Assembly: GCF_030813055.1 (NCBI RefSeq)
Contig: NZ_JAUSTW010000001.1
Location: 926,625 to 990,624, forward strand
Reading direction: 5' to 3'
DNA from: Neobacillus ginsengisoli
GTDB lineage: Bacteria; Bacillota; Bacilli; Bacillales_B; DSM-18226
DNA: 64,000 nucleotides
This document shows positions 17,378 through 26,091 of the stretch, piece by piece; the first letter of the stretch is position 1; every line of letters starts with the position of its first letter. The position numbers and the translations under genes were made by a program. Under the pieces are notes generated by a model. The model had not been told where the DNA came from. It was given only the letters and a program-made list of their open reading frames with translations, and did not search any database.

Positions 17378-17421
17378 GGATAGTTTGGGATGGGTGCCAT
17401 ACGGGTGCCTATCCTTTTTAT
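17376..17421 (+). terminator. Terminator of the ccpN-yqfL-ppdK unit
   Basis: AAGGATAG/CTATCCTT stem enclosing a long loop, then TTTTTATT; it begins at the ppdK stop codon. Confidence 0.75.
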
Positions 17422-17483
17422 TACGGATTATCCCTCTGTTTTCTGCTAATACTAAAACAAATAATGAAAAAAGGGGAATCAAC

Positions 17484-17675
17484 ATGGGGGCTATTGAACG
17501 AAACGGTTTTAGATTTGTACCGGAATTTAGTGTTATTAAACAAAACGGTGCCATACATGTATATAATAGAGATCATTTTATCGAAGAAATTCAATTTCAG
17601 TTTTCAGGTAATTTCCCTGAGCTTGACCAATTGGAAGATTTGGTAGATAAATATTGCGATCAACACAATATTTAA
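17484..17675 (+). CDS. YbxH-like small protein (DUF5370 type)
   Basis: 63 residues starting MGAIERNGFRFVPEFSVI with AAGGGGA six bases before the ATG. It resembles the short Bacillus YbxH family: GAIER at the start, QNGAIHVY in the middle and an acidic tail ending LVDKYCDQHNI. It is soluble and of unknown function. A longer in-frame reading from 17340 would overlap ppdK and lacks a ribosome site. Confidence 0.65.
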   Translation: MGAIERNGFRFVPEFSVIKQNGAIHVYNRDHFIEEIQFQFSGNFPELDQLEDLVDKYCDQHNI

Positions 17676-17682
17676 AGAACGC

Positions 17683-17711
17683 TTGTTCGATATTAGGTTT
17701 AATGTTATAAT
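17683..17711 (+). promoter_or_regulatory. Sigma-A promoter of the type I toxin gene
   Basis: TTGTTC at 17683-17688, a 17-base spacer, then a perfect TATAAT at 17706-17711. Transcription would begin near 17718, leaving a leader of about 60 bases before the toxin start. Confidence 0.75.
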
Positions 17712-17769
17712 TAAAAATGCAATAGAATAGGATTTCTCAAGGGTGGCGGCACATCTCCGGTTGAAAGGG

Positions 17770-17923
17770 GGTGATGCTGTTTGACAGTTTTTCAAGCATT
17801 AATGTTAGCTATTTCATTCGCTAGTCTCATTATTGCCGTACTGTCATTTCACAAAAAAAAATAATCCACCCTTGAGCCGGCAAGCGTAAGTGGTGGATTA
17901 TCGTCCTATATGCCGATTCCCCT
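17770..17923 (-). ncRNA. Antisense antitoxin RNA (predicted)
   Basis: A minus-strand promoter (17930-17959) fires into the 3' half of the toxin gene. The shared region contains a 10-bp perfect inverted repeat (17861-17870 with 17892-17901), giving complementary hairpins in both RNAs as in BsrG/SR4-type pairs. The 3' end of the RNA is not defined by a clear terminator; the left limit is approximate. Confidence 0.55.
17781..17864 (+). CDS. Type I toxin, putative holin-like membrane peptide
   Basis: A 27-residue peptide, MTVFQALMLAISFASLII followed by AVLSFHKKK: a short N terminus, one hydrophobic helix and a Lys-rich end, the pattern of BsrG/TxpA-like toxins. TTG 17781 follows GAAAGGGGGTGATG, the very strong ribosome site seen in these genes. 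A GTG at 17771 in another frame is an alternative but reads through a stop after a few hydrophobic residues. The 3' end overlaps an antisense transcription unit. Activity in the membrane is inferred from family. Confidence 0.7.
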   Translation: MTVFQALMLAISFASLIIAVLSFHKKK

Positions 17924-17929
17924 ATGGGA

Positions 17930-17959
17930 ACCATACTATTGTAGATCCGAGTGTGTCAA
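17930..17959 (-). promoter_or_regulatory. Promoter of the antitoxin RNA
   Basis: Perfect TTGACA (minus strand, 17959-17954), 18-base spacer, TATGGT (17935-17930). It faces the toxin gene. Confidence 0.6.
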
Positions 17960-17978
17960 GTCATGCTCGGTCTTTTTT
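17947..17978 (+). terminator. Terminator of the toxin mRNA
   Basis: CCGAG/CTCGG stem (17947-17951 with 17966-17970) followed by TCTTTTTT. It overlaps the antitoxin promoter. Confidence 0.75.
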
Positions 17979-18082
17979 ACTATATGCATCACTATGATTT
18001 TATTATACCTAACTATCATGAAAAAAGAAATGCTTCTGCACGTAATTGATGAAAAAGTCAAATTTTTAGAGGAGTAAATCAG

Positions 18083-20665
18083 ATGACTAAATTAACAACT
18101 ATTTACCCTTCAGCCATTGAACACACTAAAATGAAATTATATGAAGATATCGATCGATATTTTGAAACGAAAGAAATTATGCCGACCTTTGAGCAATATC
18201 TTATCGAACGCAGTCATTATATTGAACAAATATGGATTAATGTGTGGTTGAATAAATCGACAAACGATGTTCCGAAAAATGAAAAAAAGCTTTTCTTAAG
18301 TGAAAAAGGGTTCGTGGTTCAGGGGATAGACCGGAAATTAATCAATAAATTATTTCGGGATGAAATGCGAACCTATAAACCCTTCGATGCTGGTGGATGG
18401 CTAAATGAATCATTTGCGGGAAATATGGAAAAATGGGAAAACCGATATCAAACCGCAAAGGCGAACTATTTGAAAAGGGAAGAACAGAAACAGCTGGAAG
18501 GACAAAAGCTTTCAATAAGGATGGAAATAGAAGAAGCTGCGAATGAATTTATTGAAGAGAATTATCAGCTTTTCTACTTATATTGCAGGCATTTTGTTGC
18601 TAGTCAACTAGCAGGAGATTTCGAAAATAACCCTAAGTTTCAAGCAGTTGATACTTTTGCATTAGAAGAAAAATTAGTAGATGAAGGTCATTTTAATCCA
18701 GCAGCCTATACAACAGTTTCTACATTTTTCGAAGAATTGACAGGTGACATTCATAAAACACTCCACTGGGGACGCAGCTATTTTGAGTACCAGACTTATT
18801 TTTTTGTATATGAAAGCTTAATTTCTGATTATCTTTCTGAATTTATACCGGAAAAGGTGTTGGAACAGCTTCCATCTAAAATTAGAAAAGATTTTCAAGA
18901 AACATTTCATGAGGAATTATCTGCTTCATTTGTGAAAGGGAGTATTGCACAACTGCTTTATGAAGTTGAAGGATATTTTATTGAGGATATACAAGCAGAA
19001 TATCTTTCCGACCTGTTAAAGCTGGCTGAGGTCCCATTTGAGCCGGCTGTTCATAAAGAGATTTTTGAAAAAGATTTAATGGAAAGAGAAAAAATACAGG
19101 CGGAAGAACAGGCGGAAATCCAACGCAAAAAAGAAGAAGAAGCGAGAATGATGGAAGATATCTTTGGCCAAGAGTACAATCCATCCTTGGAACGGCACGT
19201 TCACTACGTTCTGCATATCGGGGAAACTAATACCGGGAAAACGTATCATGCTTTAGAACGGATGAAGGAAGCGACTAGCGGCTTATATTTAGCGCCACTG
19301 CGGCTGTTAGCATTAGAGGTTTATGATAAATTGAATGCTGAGCACACTCTTTGTTCGTTAAAAACCGGTGAAGAAGAAAAAATTGTTCCTAATGCCAGGC
19401 ATACCTCCTGTACGGTGGAAATGTTCCATGAGAAAGATTATTATGATGTCGTTGTGATTGATGAGGCTCAAATGATTACCGATAAAGACCGAGGATTTTC
19501 TTGGTATAAGGCAATTACAAAAGCCAACGCTAAGGAAGTACATATTATTGGCAGCAAAAACTCGAAAACAATGCTGCTGGAGCTTTTAGGAGATTCTGAT
19601 ATTGAAATTCACGAGTACAATCGTGATACCCCGCTTGAAGTGGAGTCTAAGGAATTTAATATAAAACATATCAAAAAAGGAGATGCGCTGATTTGTTTTT
19701 CAAGAAGGCGTGTTCTTGAAACGGCGTCAAGACTACAAAATGATGGTCATTCCGTTAGTATGATTTATGGCAGTATGCCGCCGGAAACAAGGAAAAAACA
19801 AATTCAGCAATTTAATAAGGGAAAAACCAAAGTCATAGTTGCCACTGATGCAATTGGAATGGGCTTGAACCTGCCGATCAGGCGAATTGTATTTTTAGAA
19901 AATGAAAAGTTCGACGGAACGAGAAGACGCCTATTAACTTCACAAGAGGTTAAACAAATTGCCGGTCGAGCAGGAAGAAAAGGGATTTATGACATCGGGA
20001 AAGTGGCCTTTACCAATGATATAAAAATGATGAGGCGGCTACTCATGCAAGAGGATGAGCCTGTTCATACCTTTGCAATTGCACCAACGAACTCAGTGTT
20101 TGAACGCTTTCAAAGATATTATCGTGACCTGGGATCATTCTTCGAGTTATGGGGGAAATTTGAAAGTCCAAAGGGAACAAAGAAAGCCTCGCTTTCTGAG
20201 GAACGATCACTTTATCAATTGATTATAGGTTCAGAAATTGAAGCCCGGCTTTCGTTAATGGACCTGTATGGATTCTTACACCTGCCTTTTTCAAAAAATG
20301 AACCAGGGTTGACGAAACAATGGGAAGAGACCATGTATGCCATAGTTCAGGGGAGCGAGCTTCCTGAGCCGATTGTTAAAGAGGGGAGTCTTGAAGAACT
20401 CGAACTTACCTATAAAGCCATTGGTCTCCATCTCCTGTTTTTATATCGCTTGGGTCAGCCTACAGAAGCAGTTTATTGGGAAAGACTCCGTGAGGAAATA
20501 AGTGATAAGGTGCAGGAACGGTTAAAAACAGATATTAAAAAATTCGTCAAAAAGTGTAAAAATTGCGGAAGGAAATTACCATGGGATTTTTCTTTTCCTA
20601 TTTGTGATTCCTGTCATGCAGCAAGGTATAGAAGATCTCGATATAATGAATTCGATGATTTTTAA
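18083..20665 (+). CDS. Suv3-like superfamily 2 RNA helicase with zinc ribbon
   Basis: 860 residues. The first 350 are a lineage-specific helical domain with no match I know. The helicase core follows: Walker A GETNTGKT near residue 376, VVVIDEAQMI (DEAQ box), the ICFSRRR motif IV, VIVATDAIGMGLNLP (motif V) and QIAGRAGRKG (motif VI). The GETN-x-GKT and IDEAQM forms are typical of Suv3, the mitochondrial degradosome helicase, and its Firmicute relatives. A C-terminal CKNCG ... CDSCH zinc ribbon ends the chain. Role in RNA turnover is inferred. The start follows GAGGAG. Confidence 0.88.
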   Translation: MTKLTTIYPSAIEHTKMKLYEDIDRYFETKEIMPTFEQYLIERSHYIEQIWINVWLNKSTNDVPKNEKKLFLSEKGFVVQGIDRKLINKLFRDEMRTYKPFDAGGWLNESFAGNMEKWENRYQTAKANYLKREEQKQLEGQKLSIRMEIEEAANEFIEENYQLFYLYCRHFVASQLAGDFENNPKFQAVDTFALEEKLVDEGHFNPAAYTTVSTFFEELTGDIHKTLHWGRSYFEYQTYFFVYESLISDYLSEFIPEKVLEQLPSKIRKDFQETFHEELSASFVKGSIAQLLYEVEGYFIEDIQAEYLSDLLKLAEVPFEPAVHKEIFEKDLMEREKIQAEEQAEIQRKKEEEARMMEDIFGQEYNPSLERHVHYVLHIGETNTGKTYHALERMKEATSGLYLAPLRLLALEVYDKLNAEHTLCSLKTGEEEKIVPNARHTSCTVEMFHEKDYYDVVVIDEAQMITDKDRGFSWYKAITKANAKEVHIIGSKNSKTMLLELLGDSDIEIHEYNRDTPLEVESKEFNIKHIKKGDALICFSRRRVLETASRLQNDGHSVSMIYGSMPPETRKKQIQQFNKGKTKVIVATDAIGMGLNLPIRRIVFLENEKFDGTRRRLLTSQEVKQIAGRAGRKGIYDIGKVAFTNDIKMMRRLLMQEDEPVHTFAIAPTNSVFERFQRYYRDLGSFFELWGKFESPKGTKKASLSEERSLYQLIIGSEIEARLSLMDLYGFLHLPFSKNEPGLTKQWEETMYAIVQGSELPEPIVKEGSLEELELTYKAIGLHLLFLYRLGQPTEAVYWERLREEISDKVQERLKTDIKKFVKKCKNCGRKLPWDFSFPICDSCHAARYRRSRYNEFDDF

Positions 20666-20680
20666 CTTGCCATTTGTAAT

Positions 20681-20712
20681 AAAAAATCCACCTCAGTTGG
20701 TGGATTTTTTTC
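20681..20712 (+). terminator. Terminator of the helicase gene
   Basis: Twelve-base stem AAAAAATCCACC/GGTGGATTTTTT with a short loop and T run. Confidence 0.9.
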
Positions 20713-20941
20713 TTAATCAGCACTTTCCGCAAATTGACGTGATGCTACCTTTATTAATGCAAGAAGATAATAACTAGTTTTTGCAATAAATCCAAAAACT
20801 AAAAGCTTTCTACTTTTTTGTGTGTAAGAAGAATATTTTTATTATATTCCGAAAACCGACACTATTTGCATGTTCTGCATTTTATAGTATTACTAGAAAG
20901 AATTTCTTAGAGAAAATACATAGGAAAGAGGGGATTACCAA

Positions 20942-21466
20942 ATGAAAAAAGTGTTAAGTAGAGTCTCAAATCTATTCTTCCCTGCATTAATCTGTTTTGT
21001 GTTTATTACTACTATGTTTTTTCTACCTTTATCCAGTTCGGATGCATTTGCAAAATCATCTGTCTCTACGCATAACGTGACTGAAAAAGCGACAACTTAT
21101 ATCACCTCTTTTAAAGTCATTCGTGGAAAATTGGTGGGTAATTTTGATTATATTCAATGGTATTTCGGAAAGGATGCAGATAGAGAATTTTTGAAAGATT
21201 GTAAGTGTAGTAAGGAGATGGATCATGCTCCTGACGGATACTGGATTCGAAATGTAAATCCAAAGATCCGCACCTATTCTATTTCTAATTCCGCCCAATA
21301 TGTATTACAGACACGGAGCCCATATTCTATTAAATGGAATGAGAAAGTTACCAAAAGTCAGTTTCTTAGCTTTTTGAAAGAGCGAAATAAGGATCATACG
21401 ATTCCTTTTCACATTGAAGTTAAAAATGGTGTGGTTACAAAGATTACAGAACAATATATTCCTTAA
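20942..21466 (+). CDS. Secreted protein of unknown function
   Basis: 174 residues with a clear signal peptide: MKKVLSRVSNLFFPALICFV, a hydrophobic run, and a likely AFA-K cut near residue 37. The mature part is about 135 residues, basic and aromatic-rich, with a CKC pair and a final domain reading FHIEVKNGVVTKITEQYIP, the look of an SH3-like or ligand-binding beta fold. I do not recognise the family. AGAGGGG precedes the ATG. It has its own terminator and stands alone. Confidence 0.7.
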   Translation: MKKVLSRVSNLFFPALICFVFITTMFFLPLSSSDAFAKSSVSTHNVTEKATTYITSFKVIRGKLVGNFDYIQWYFGKDADREFLKDCKCSKEMDHAPDGYWIRNVNPKIRTYSISNSAQYVLQTRSPYSIKWNEKVTKSQFLSFLKERNKDHTIPFHIEVKNGVVTKITEQYIP

Positions 21467-21511
21467 TCCTAAAAAGAGTAAGGGATGGTGATTTACTTAA
21501 ATCATAATAAC

Positions 21512-21538
21512 AAAGACCTCAAGCTTGGGGTCTTTTTT
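21512..21538 (+). terminator. Terminator of the secreted-protein gene
   Basis: AAAGACCTC/GGGGTCTTT stem followed by a T run. Confidence 0.85.
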
Positions 21539-21632
21539 CTTTTCGGTTTAAAACCAGCGACCGCAGGGTTAATATAGATGTAATCAGCAAAATAAGCGAC
21601 ACAACTGCTATAGTGCGACCCCATTTTAGCAT
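21519..21632 (-). CDS. Possible 37-residue membrane peptide
   Basis: Minus-strand ATG at 21632 to TGA at 21519 gives MLKWGRTIAVVSLILLITSI then TLRSLVLNRKEKRPQA: one transmembrane helix with a basic tail. The composition is convincing, and a TATATT box lies upstream, but the ribosome site (GAAGAAAA) is weak and its 3' end runs through the convergent terminator. Function unknown. Confidence 0.35.
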   Translation of the reverse strand: MLKWGRTIAVVSLILLITSILTLRSLVLNRKEKRPQA

Positions 21633-21771
21633 GTAAGCAATTTTCTTCGAATATATAATATTTCGGGAATGAAAATAAATTTACTTTATGATATTATTGC
21701 CATAATTAAAAATATCATTGGTAATGAAATGTGACGCATTATTCTGATGATACATTGGGAGAGCGAACAAC

Positions 21772-22980
21772 ATGCTAAGGTGGAAACGAAATTTATGGGT
21801 ACTATGGATCGGGGTTTTTTTTGTATCAGCTAGTTTTTCAATGGTTATTCCTTTTTTGCCAATTTTTCTCCTTCAAATTGGTGTGCACAAAAATACGGAA
21901 ATGTGGTCAGGATTGTTATTTAGTTCAGCTTTTTTTGCAGGGGCCATTTCATCGCCTTTTTGGGGGAGGGTTGCTGATAAATACGGGAGAAAACCAATGA
22001 TTATCAGAGCGGGTTTTGTTTTGTTTATCATCTATACCCTAATGTCTTTTGTAACAAACCCGTATGAGATATTAGTTTTACGAATCATGCAAGGTTTATT
22101 AAGCGGGTTTATTCCAGGTTCCATCGCTTTAATCGGTACCAATACACCTAGTGATAAAGTGGGATATGCCCTTTCGATGATTTCTACCGGAACCGCTTCA
22201 GGAGGGATTGTCGGACCCCTATTGGGCGGGGGAATTGCTCACCTGGTAGGGAATCGATTGGCGTTTGCCAGTGCCGGATTCATTGTATTGATTGCGACAC
22301 TCTTGATTATTTTTTGGGTGAAAGAGGAAAATTTCACTCCAAGTAAGGACCATGGCTCTGTTAAAAATGATGTTAAAGCAGCATGGAAAAATCAGCCCTT
22401 AATGATGGTCCTTGTCTTAACGGTTGTAACCACCTGTTCGTTAATGACCATTGAGCCGATTCTTCCGTTATATATCGTAAAACTGGGAGGCTCATCTGAT
22501 AAAGCTTCCTTAATTGCCGGGATCGTTTTCTCACTCCCGGGGATTGCAAGTGCAATCTTTGCTCCATACTGGGGAAGATGGGCAGATAAAGTAGGATTTC
22601 AAAGAGTTCTTGTGCTTGGGCTGCTTGGTGGGGGAATTGGAACATTAGCTCAAATTTTATTTAGCGAAATTTGGGGATTTTCCATAATCCGTTTTGTCTT
22701 TGGTGCATTTTTCTGTGGGGTCTTCCCGGCATTAAATGGGCTTGTCGTAAAGTCCACACCTGATGATTTCCGCGGCAGAGCATTCGGGTTAAACCAAACT
22801 GCCAACCAAATAGGCGGGATGATTGGCCCTATGATCGGAGGTTATATTGGGGGGGTTTTTCCGGTACAAATTGTTTTTATTGTAACGGGCATCCTATTAT
22901 TAGCCGCAACGGGAATCGCCTATTGGAAAGCCAAGGACTTAAACAGTTCTTTTAGGCGAAAAGTGAGCCTGGAAAAGTAG
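21772..22980 (+). CDS. MFS drug-efflux transporter (MdtG-like)
   Basis: 402 residues with twelve hydrophobic segments. Motif A between helices 2 and 3 is GRVADKYGRKPMI near residue 66, repeated in the second half as GRWADKVGFQR; motif C in helix 5 is GTASGGIVGPLLGGG. This places it in the DHA1 proton-antiport group, closest in style to MdtG. The substrate is not evident. GGGAG precedes the ATG. dacC follows after about 40 bases, perhaps on the same mRNA. Confidence 0.88.
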   Translation: MLRWKRNLWVLWIGVFFVSASFSMVIPFLPIFLLQIGVHKNTEMWSGLLFSSAFFAGAISSPFWGRVADKYGRKPMIIRAGFVLFIIYTLMSFVTNPYEILVLRIMQGLLSGFIPGSIALIGTNTPSDKVGYALSMISTGTASGGIVGPLLGGGIAHLVGNRLAFASAGFIVLIATLLIIFWVKEENFTPSKDHGSVKNDVKAAWKNQPLMMVLVLTVVTTCSLMTIEPILPLYIVKLGGSSDKASLIAGIVFSLPGIASAIFAPYWGRWADKVGFQRVLVLGLLGGGIGTLAQILFSEIWGFSIIRFVFGAFFCGVFPALNGLVVKSTPDDFRGRAFGLNQTANQIGGMIGPMIGGYIGGVFPVQIVFIVTGILLLAATGIAYWKAKDLNSSFRRKVSLEK

Positions 22981-23019
22981 AAAAAGATTGAACAAACGTT
23001 AAGGAAGGCGGAAATAGGG

Positions 23020-24504
23020 TTGTTTAAAAAAATTAAAAACTATTTTCTAATTTTATTCATCCTAATAGCAGCTTTGATTCCTTATATAAATGAACATCCT
23101 GTTTTTGCTACCGAGGGCACCGGAACCTTAACAAAGAAGTTAAATCAACTGATAAATGCGGAACCTGCTTTACAAGGAGCAATTGCGGGGGTCAGCATTC
23201 GTTCAGCTGATAGCGGAAAAATTATTTACGATCATTTTGGTGATACTCGTCTGCGGCCGGCATCCAATCTAAAACTATTAACTGCAGCAGCAGCAATTTC
23301 TGTCTTGGGTGAGGATTATACGTTCAATACAGAAGTGCTCACAGACGGACCTGTGAAAAAGAATACACTAAAAGGGAATCTTTTTTTAAGAGGAAAGGGT
23401 GACCCTACCTTATTAAAATCAGATTTTGATAAAATGGCTAAGCAGATTCAAAAACAAGGGATTAAAAAAATAGAGGGAAATCTTGTTGGTGACGATTCTT
23501 GGTATGATGATGTCCGTTATTCCAAAGATCTTCCATGGAGTGATGAAACCACTTATTATGGTGCTCAAGTATCTGCACTAACAGCCTCCCCGACAAAAGA
23601 TTACGATGCAGGTTCCGTTATGGTGGCGGTGAAACCAGGAGCGGAACCTGGAGACAAGGTAAAGGTAAAGGTAACCCCGAAAACCGATTATGTGAAAATA
23701 ATAAATAAGGCAGTGACCGTCCCGGAAGACGGGAAAAAGGAAATTACCATTGAGCGGGAACATGCCAAAAATACCATTACCATTATTGGAACGATTCCTA
23801 CAAAATCGAAGGAAGAAAAAGAGTGGATCTCCGTATGGGAACCAACAAAATATGCTCTCGCCCTTTTTAAGCAATCATTTGCCGAACATGGAATTAAATT
23901 TACCGGAAAAATAAAAACAGGTATAGCTCCGGAAAATACACAAATGTTAACTGTCCATCGATCGATGACTTTATCCAAACTCCTTGTTCCATTTATGAAG
24001 CTGAGCAACAATGGCCATGCTGAAACCTTAGTTAAAGAAATGGGGAAAGTGATCAAAGGGGATGGCAGTTGGGAAAAAGGGATTGAGGTATTGCAGTCTG
24101 GGATGACAAAATTCGGCGTCAACACCAAAACAATGGTCATAAGGGATGGGTCAGGAGTTTCACACATAGATTTAATTCCCGCTAATCAAATCTCGCAATT
24201 GTTATTTTCTGTTCAGAAAGAAAAGTGGTTTCCAGCATACTTTGGTTCTTTACCGGTATCCGGTGAAAAGGACAAACTGGTAGGTGGAACGTTAAGAAAT
24301 CGATTGAAAAATCAATTAACATTAGGAAAAGTTCATGCAAAAACCGGGACCATTTCCACAGTCAGCTCATTATCTGGCTATATGACAACAAGAAGCGGGC
24401 GAACATTGATTTTTTCAATAGTATTAAACAATTTACTTGATGATTCGAAAGGAAAGCAGATTGAGGATAAAATGGTCGCTATTTTGGCCAATCAATACTA
24501 CTAA
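23020..24504 (+). CDS. dacC: D-alanyl-D-alanine carboxypeptidase, PBP4a (S13 family)
   Basis: 494 residues, the size of DacC/PBP4a. A signal peptide (ends near VFA-T, residue 30) precedes the penicillin-binding core. The three active-site motifs are in order: SNLK with the nucleophile near Ser82, SNN in [10 protein letters not shown], and KTG in HAKTGTIST. The long insert between motifs 1 and 2 is typical of S13 peptidases. It trims or cleaves peptidoglycan stem peptides outside the membrane. TTG 23020 follows AAGGAAGG by 11 bases. Confidence 0.93.
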   Translation: MFKKIKNYFLILFILIAALIPYINEHPVFATEGTGTLTKKLNQLINAEPALQGAIAGVSIRSADSGKIIYDHFGDTRLRPASNLKLLTAAAAISVLGEDYTFNTEVLTDGPVKKNTLKGNLFLRGKGDPTLLKSDFDKMAKQIQKQGIKKIEGNLVGDDSWYDDVRYSKDLPWSDETTYYGAQVSALTASPTKDYDAGSVMVAVKPGAEPGDKVKVKVTPKTDYVKIINKAVTVPEDGKKEITIEREHAKNTITIIGTIPTKSKEEKEWISVWEPTKYALALFKQSFAEHGIKFTGKIKTGIAPENTQMLTVHRSMTLSKLLVPFMKLSNNGHAETLVKEMGKVIKGDGSWEKGIEVLQSGMTKFGVNTKTMVIRDGSGVSHIDLIPANQISQLLFSVQKEKWFPAYFGSLPVSGEKDKLVGGTLRNRLKNQLTLGKVHAKTGTISTVSSLSGYMTTRSGRTLIFSIVLNNLLDDSKGKQIEDKMVAILANQYY

Positions 24505-24511
24505 TTCATTA

Positions 24512-24547
24512 TAAAAGCTTTCCTCATTAGGAAGCTTTTATTTTTTT
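24512..24547 (+). terminator. Terminator of dacC
   Basis: TAAAAGCTTCC-type stem (24512-24524 with 24529-24540) followed by TTTTTTT. Confidence 0.85.
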
Positions 24548-24651
24548 GCTTATTTTACAATTTTTTAGAAAAGGAATATTGGTGGGATATTCAGTAAAAA
24601 CTAAACTCATCAATTGTACTGAAAAAAGCTTAGTATTTTTCGGAGGTCTCC

Positions 24652-25428
24652 ATGAACAAATCCTCTGCGCAAAAGCCCCAAATACGGGATGTTTCTGCTT
24701 ATATTTCTCCACTTTCTATCAATTATTTACACATAAGAAACCCATGGATTTCCGCATTTTGGTCAGCAGCATTCCCCGTTTTAGGACAAATCTTGATGGG
24801 TAAATATTTGATCGGGTTTGGATTAATCAGCTGGGAATTTTTTATAAATCAGAAGGGAGGGCTAAACTTAGCGATTGTTTATTCAATGATCGGTGAGTTT
24901 GATCAGGCTAAGCATGTGCTGAATACAAGGTGGTTTTTGTTATATATTCCATTGTATATATACGGGATTTGGGATAGTTTTACCAGAACCACTTTATATA
25001 AAAAATATTATTTTTTAAGCTATAAAAAAGGTTATCCTGTGATTTCAAAAAATATTAATACATTTGAGCTGAATAAACTGGAAAAGCGCAACCCAATTTT
25101 TTCAATGCTTTGGTCTATCTTTACACCTGGAATGGGATATTTATATATCAATCGTTTTTTATCAGTCTTTATCTTTTTTCTTTGGTTTATTGTCAATGTT
25201 TATTTTTCAAAACTATTGCCGGCTATTCATTTCACTATGGTGGGTGATTTTCAAGCATCGAAACAAATATTAAATCCTCAATGGCTTTTATACATACCTT
25301 CTCTTTATCTTTTTGTGATTTATGATTCTTATGTTCAAACGGTTGAATACAATAAAATATTTGAAAAAGAACAAGCATTTTATTTTAAACGGGAATATCA
25401 GAATAAGGATTTTATTATGCCAAATTAA
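24652..25428 (+). CDS. Membrane protein with an internal duplication
   Basis: 258 residues built from two related halves of about 85. The first (NPWISAFWSAAFPVLGQ ... IGEFDQAKHVLNTRWFLLYIPLYIYGIWDSF) aligns with the second (NPIFSMLWSIFTPGMGY ... VGDFQASKQILNPQWLLYIPSLYLFVIYDSY). Each half has two to three hydrophobic helices and a shared D-x-Y/F end, so it arose by tandem duplication. I do not know the family. GGAGG precedes the ATG. The next gene follows after 17 bases, suggesting an operon. Confidence 0.7.
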   Translation: MNKSSAQKPQIRDVSAYISPLSINYLHIRNPWISAFWSAAFPVLGQILMGKYLIGFGLISWEFFINQKGGLNLAIVYSMIGEFDQAKHVLNTRWFLLYIPLYIYGIWDSFTRTTLYKKYYFLSYKKGYPVISKNINTFELNKLEKRNPIFSMLWSIFTPGMGYLYINRFLSVFIFFLWFIVNVYFSKLLPAIHFTMVGDFQASKQILNPQWLLYIPSLYLFVIYDSYVQTVEYNKIFEKEQAFYFKREYQNKDFIMPN

Positions 25429-25445
25429 GCAGGTGATGGATCGAA

Positions 25446-25907
25446 ATGTATGTGGTTGCTACCTTTCACCATTCGAAAAATATCGAAATGGCGATTGCTG
25501 ACATCGAAAATATCGGCTTAGAAAATAATAAAATTCTTGTTCTCCCATTGGACAAGCAAAATGATCAAACAAAAATCTTTGATACCATCTACGATTCAAA
25601 TGGTCAAAGTTATGTTGATGTGGCAGCGATATTAGGGATGGTATTTATGCTTTTAGGAGCTATTTATGGGTTTGTGTTAAATTGGGGCCCTGTTTTATGG
25701 GCATTAATTGGCCTAGTGTTTGGGATAATACTGGGCTTTTTAATTCGTTTTTTTTACAACAAGAGCAAAAAACATGAGAATATGGCGGTAGATTCCAGAT
25801 CTGAGATTGTCGTGATTTTTCACTGTGAGGAGTACCAAGAGGAAAAGGTTACAGATATTCTATGGGGACATGTGGCACTAGGGGTAGCGACATATAAAAA
25901 TTCTTAA
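25446..25907 (+). CDS. Membrane protein with soluble flanks, unknown
   Basis: 153 residues. About 60 N-terminal residues form a small alpha-beta domain (YVVATFHHSKNIEMAIADIENIGL ... ILVLPLDK), two hydrophobic helices follow (ILGMVFMLLGAIYGFVLNW, LWALIGLVFGIILGFLI), then a soluble tail. The arrangement resembles stress-related general proteins that sense or modulate through a ferredoxin-like fold, but no name can be given. It is probably cotranscribed with the duplicated membrane protein and ends at a strong terminator. Confidence 0.65.
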   Translation: MYVVATFHHSKNIEMAIADIENIGLENNKILVLPLDKQNDQTKIFDTIYDSNGQSYVDVAAILGMVFMLLGAIYGFVLNWGPVLWALIGLVFGIILGFLIRFFYNKSKKHENMAVDSRSEIVVIFHCEEYQEEKVTDILWGHVALGVATYKNS

Positions 25908-25945
25908 ATCAATTTGTAATCCCATTGATTAAAATAGGTAAAAAA

Positions 25946-25980
25946 AGGCATCAGTACCCGTCCCCGATGCCTCTATTTTT
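25946..25980 (+). terminator. Terminator of the membrane-protein pair
   Basis: AGGCATC/GATGCCT stem then CTATTTTT. Confidence 0.85.
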
Positions 25981-26091
25981 GCGACTTGCGGCAGGCTTTA
26001 TTCCTGCCATTGTTTTATTTTTTGATAATTGGAAATAATCATTTATTTAGATTTATAATAGAACTATCAGATAATTATAGGAGGTGTACAT

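Noticed and set aside
20690..20880. Minus-strand frame ending SYYLLALIKVASRQFAESAD
   Set aside because: It looks protein-like but has no start codon and no ribosome site before an upstream stop.
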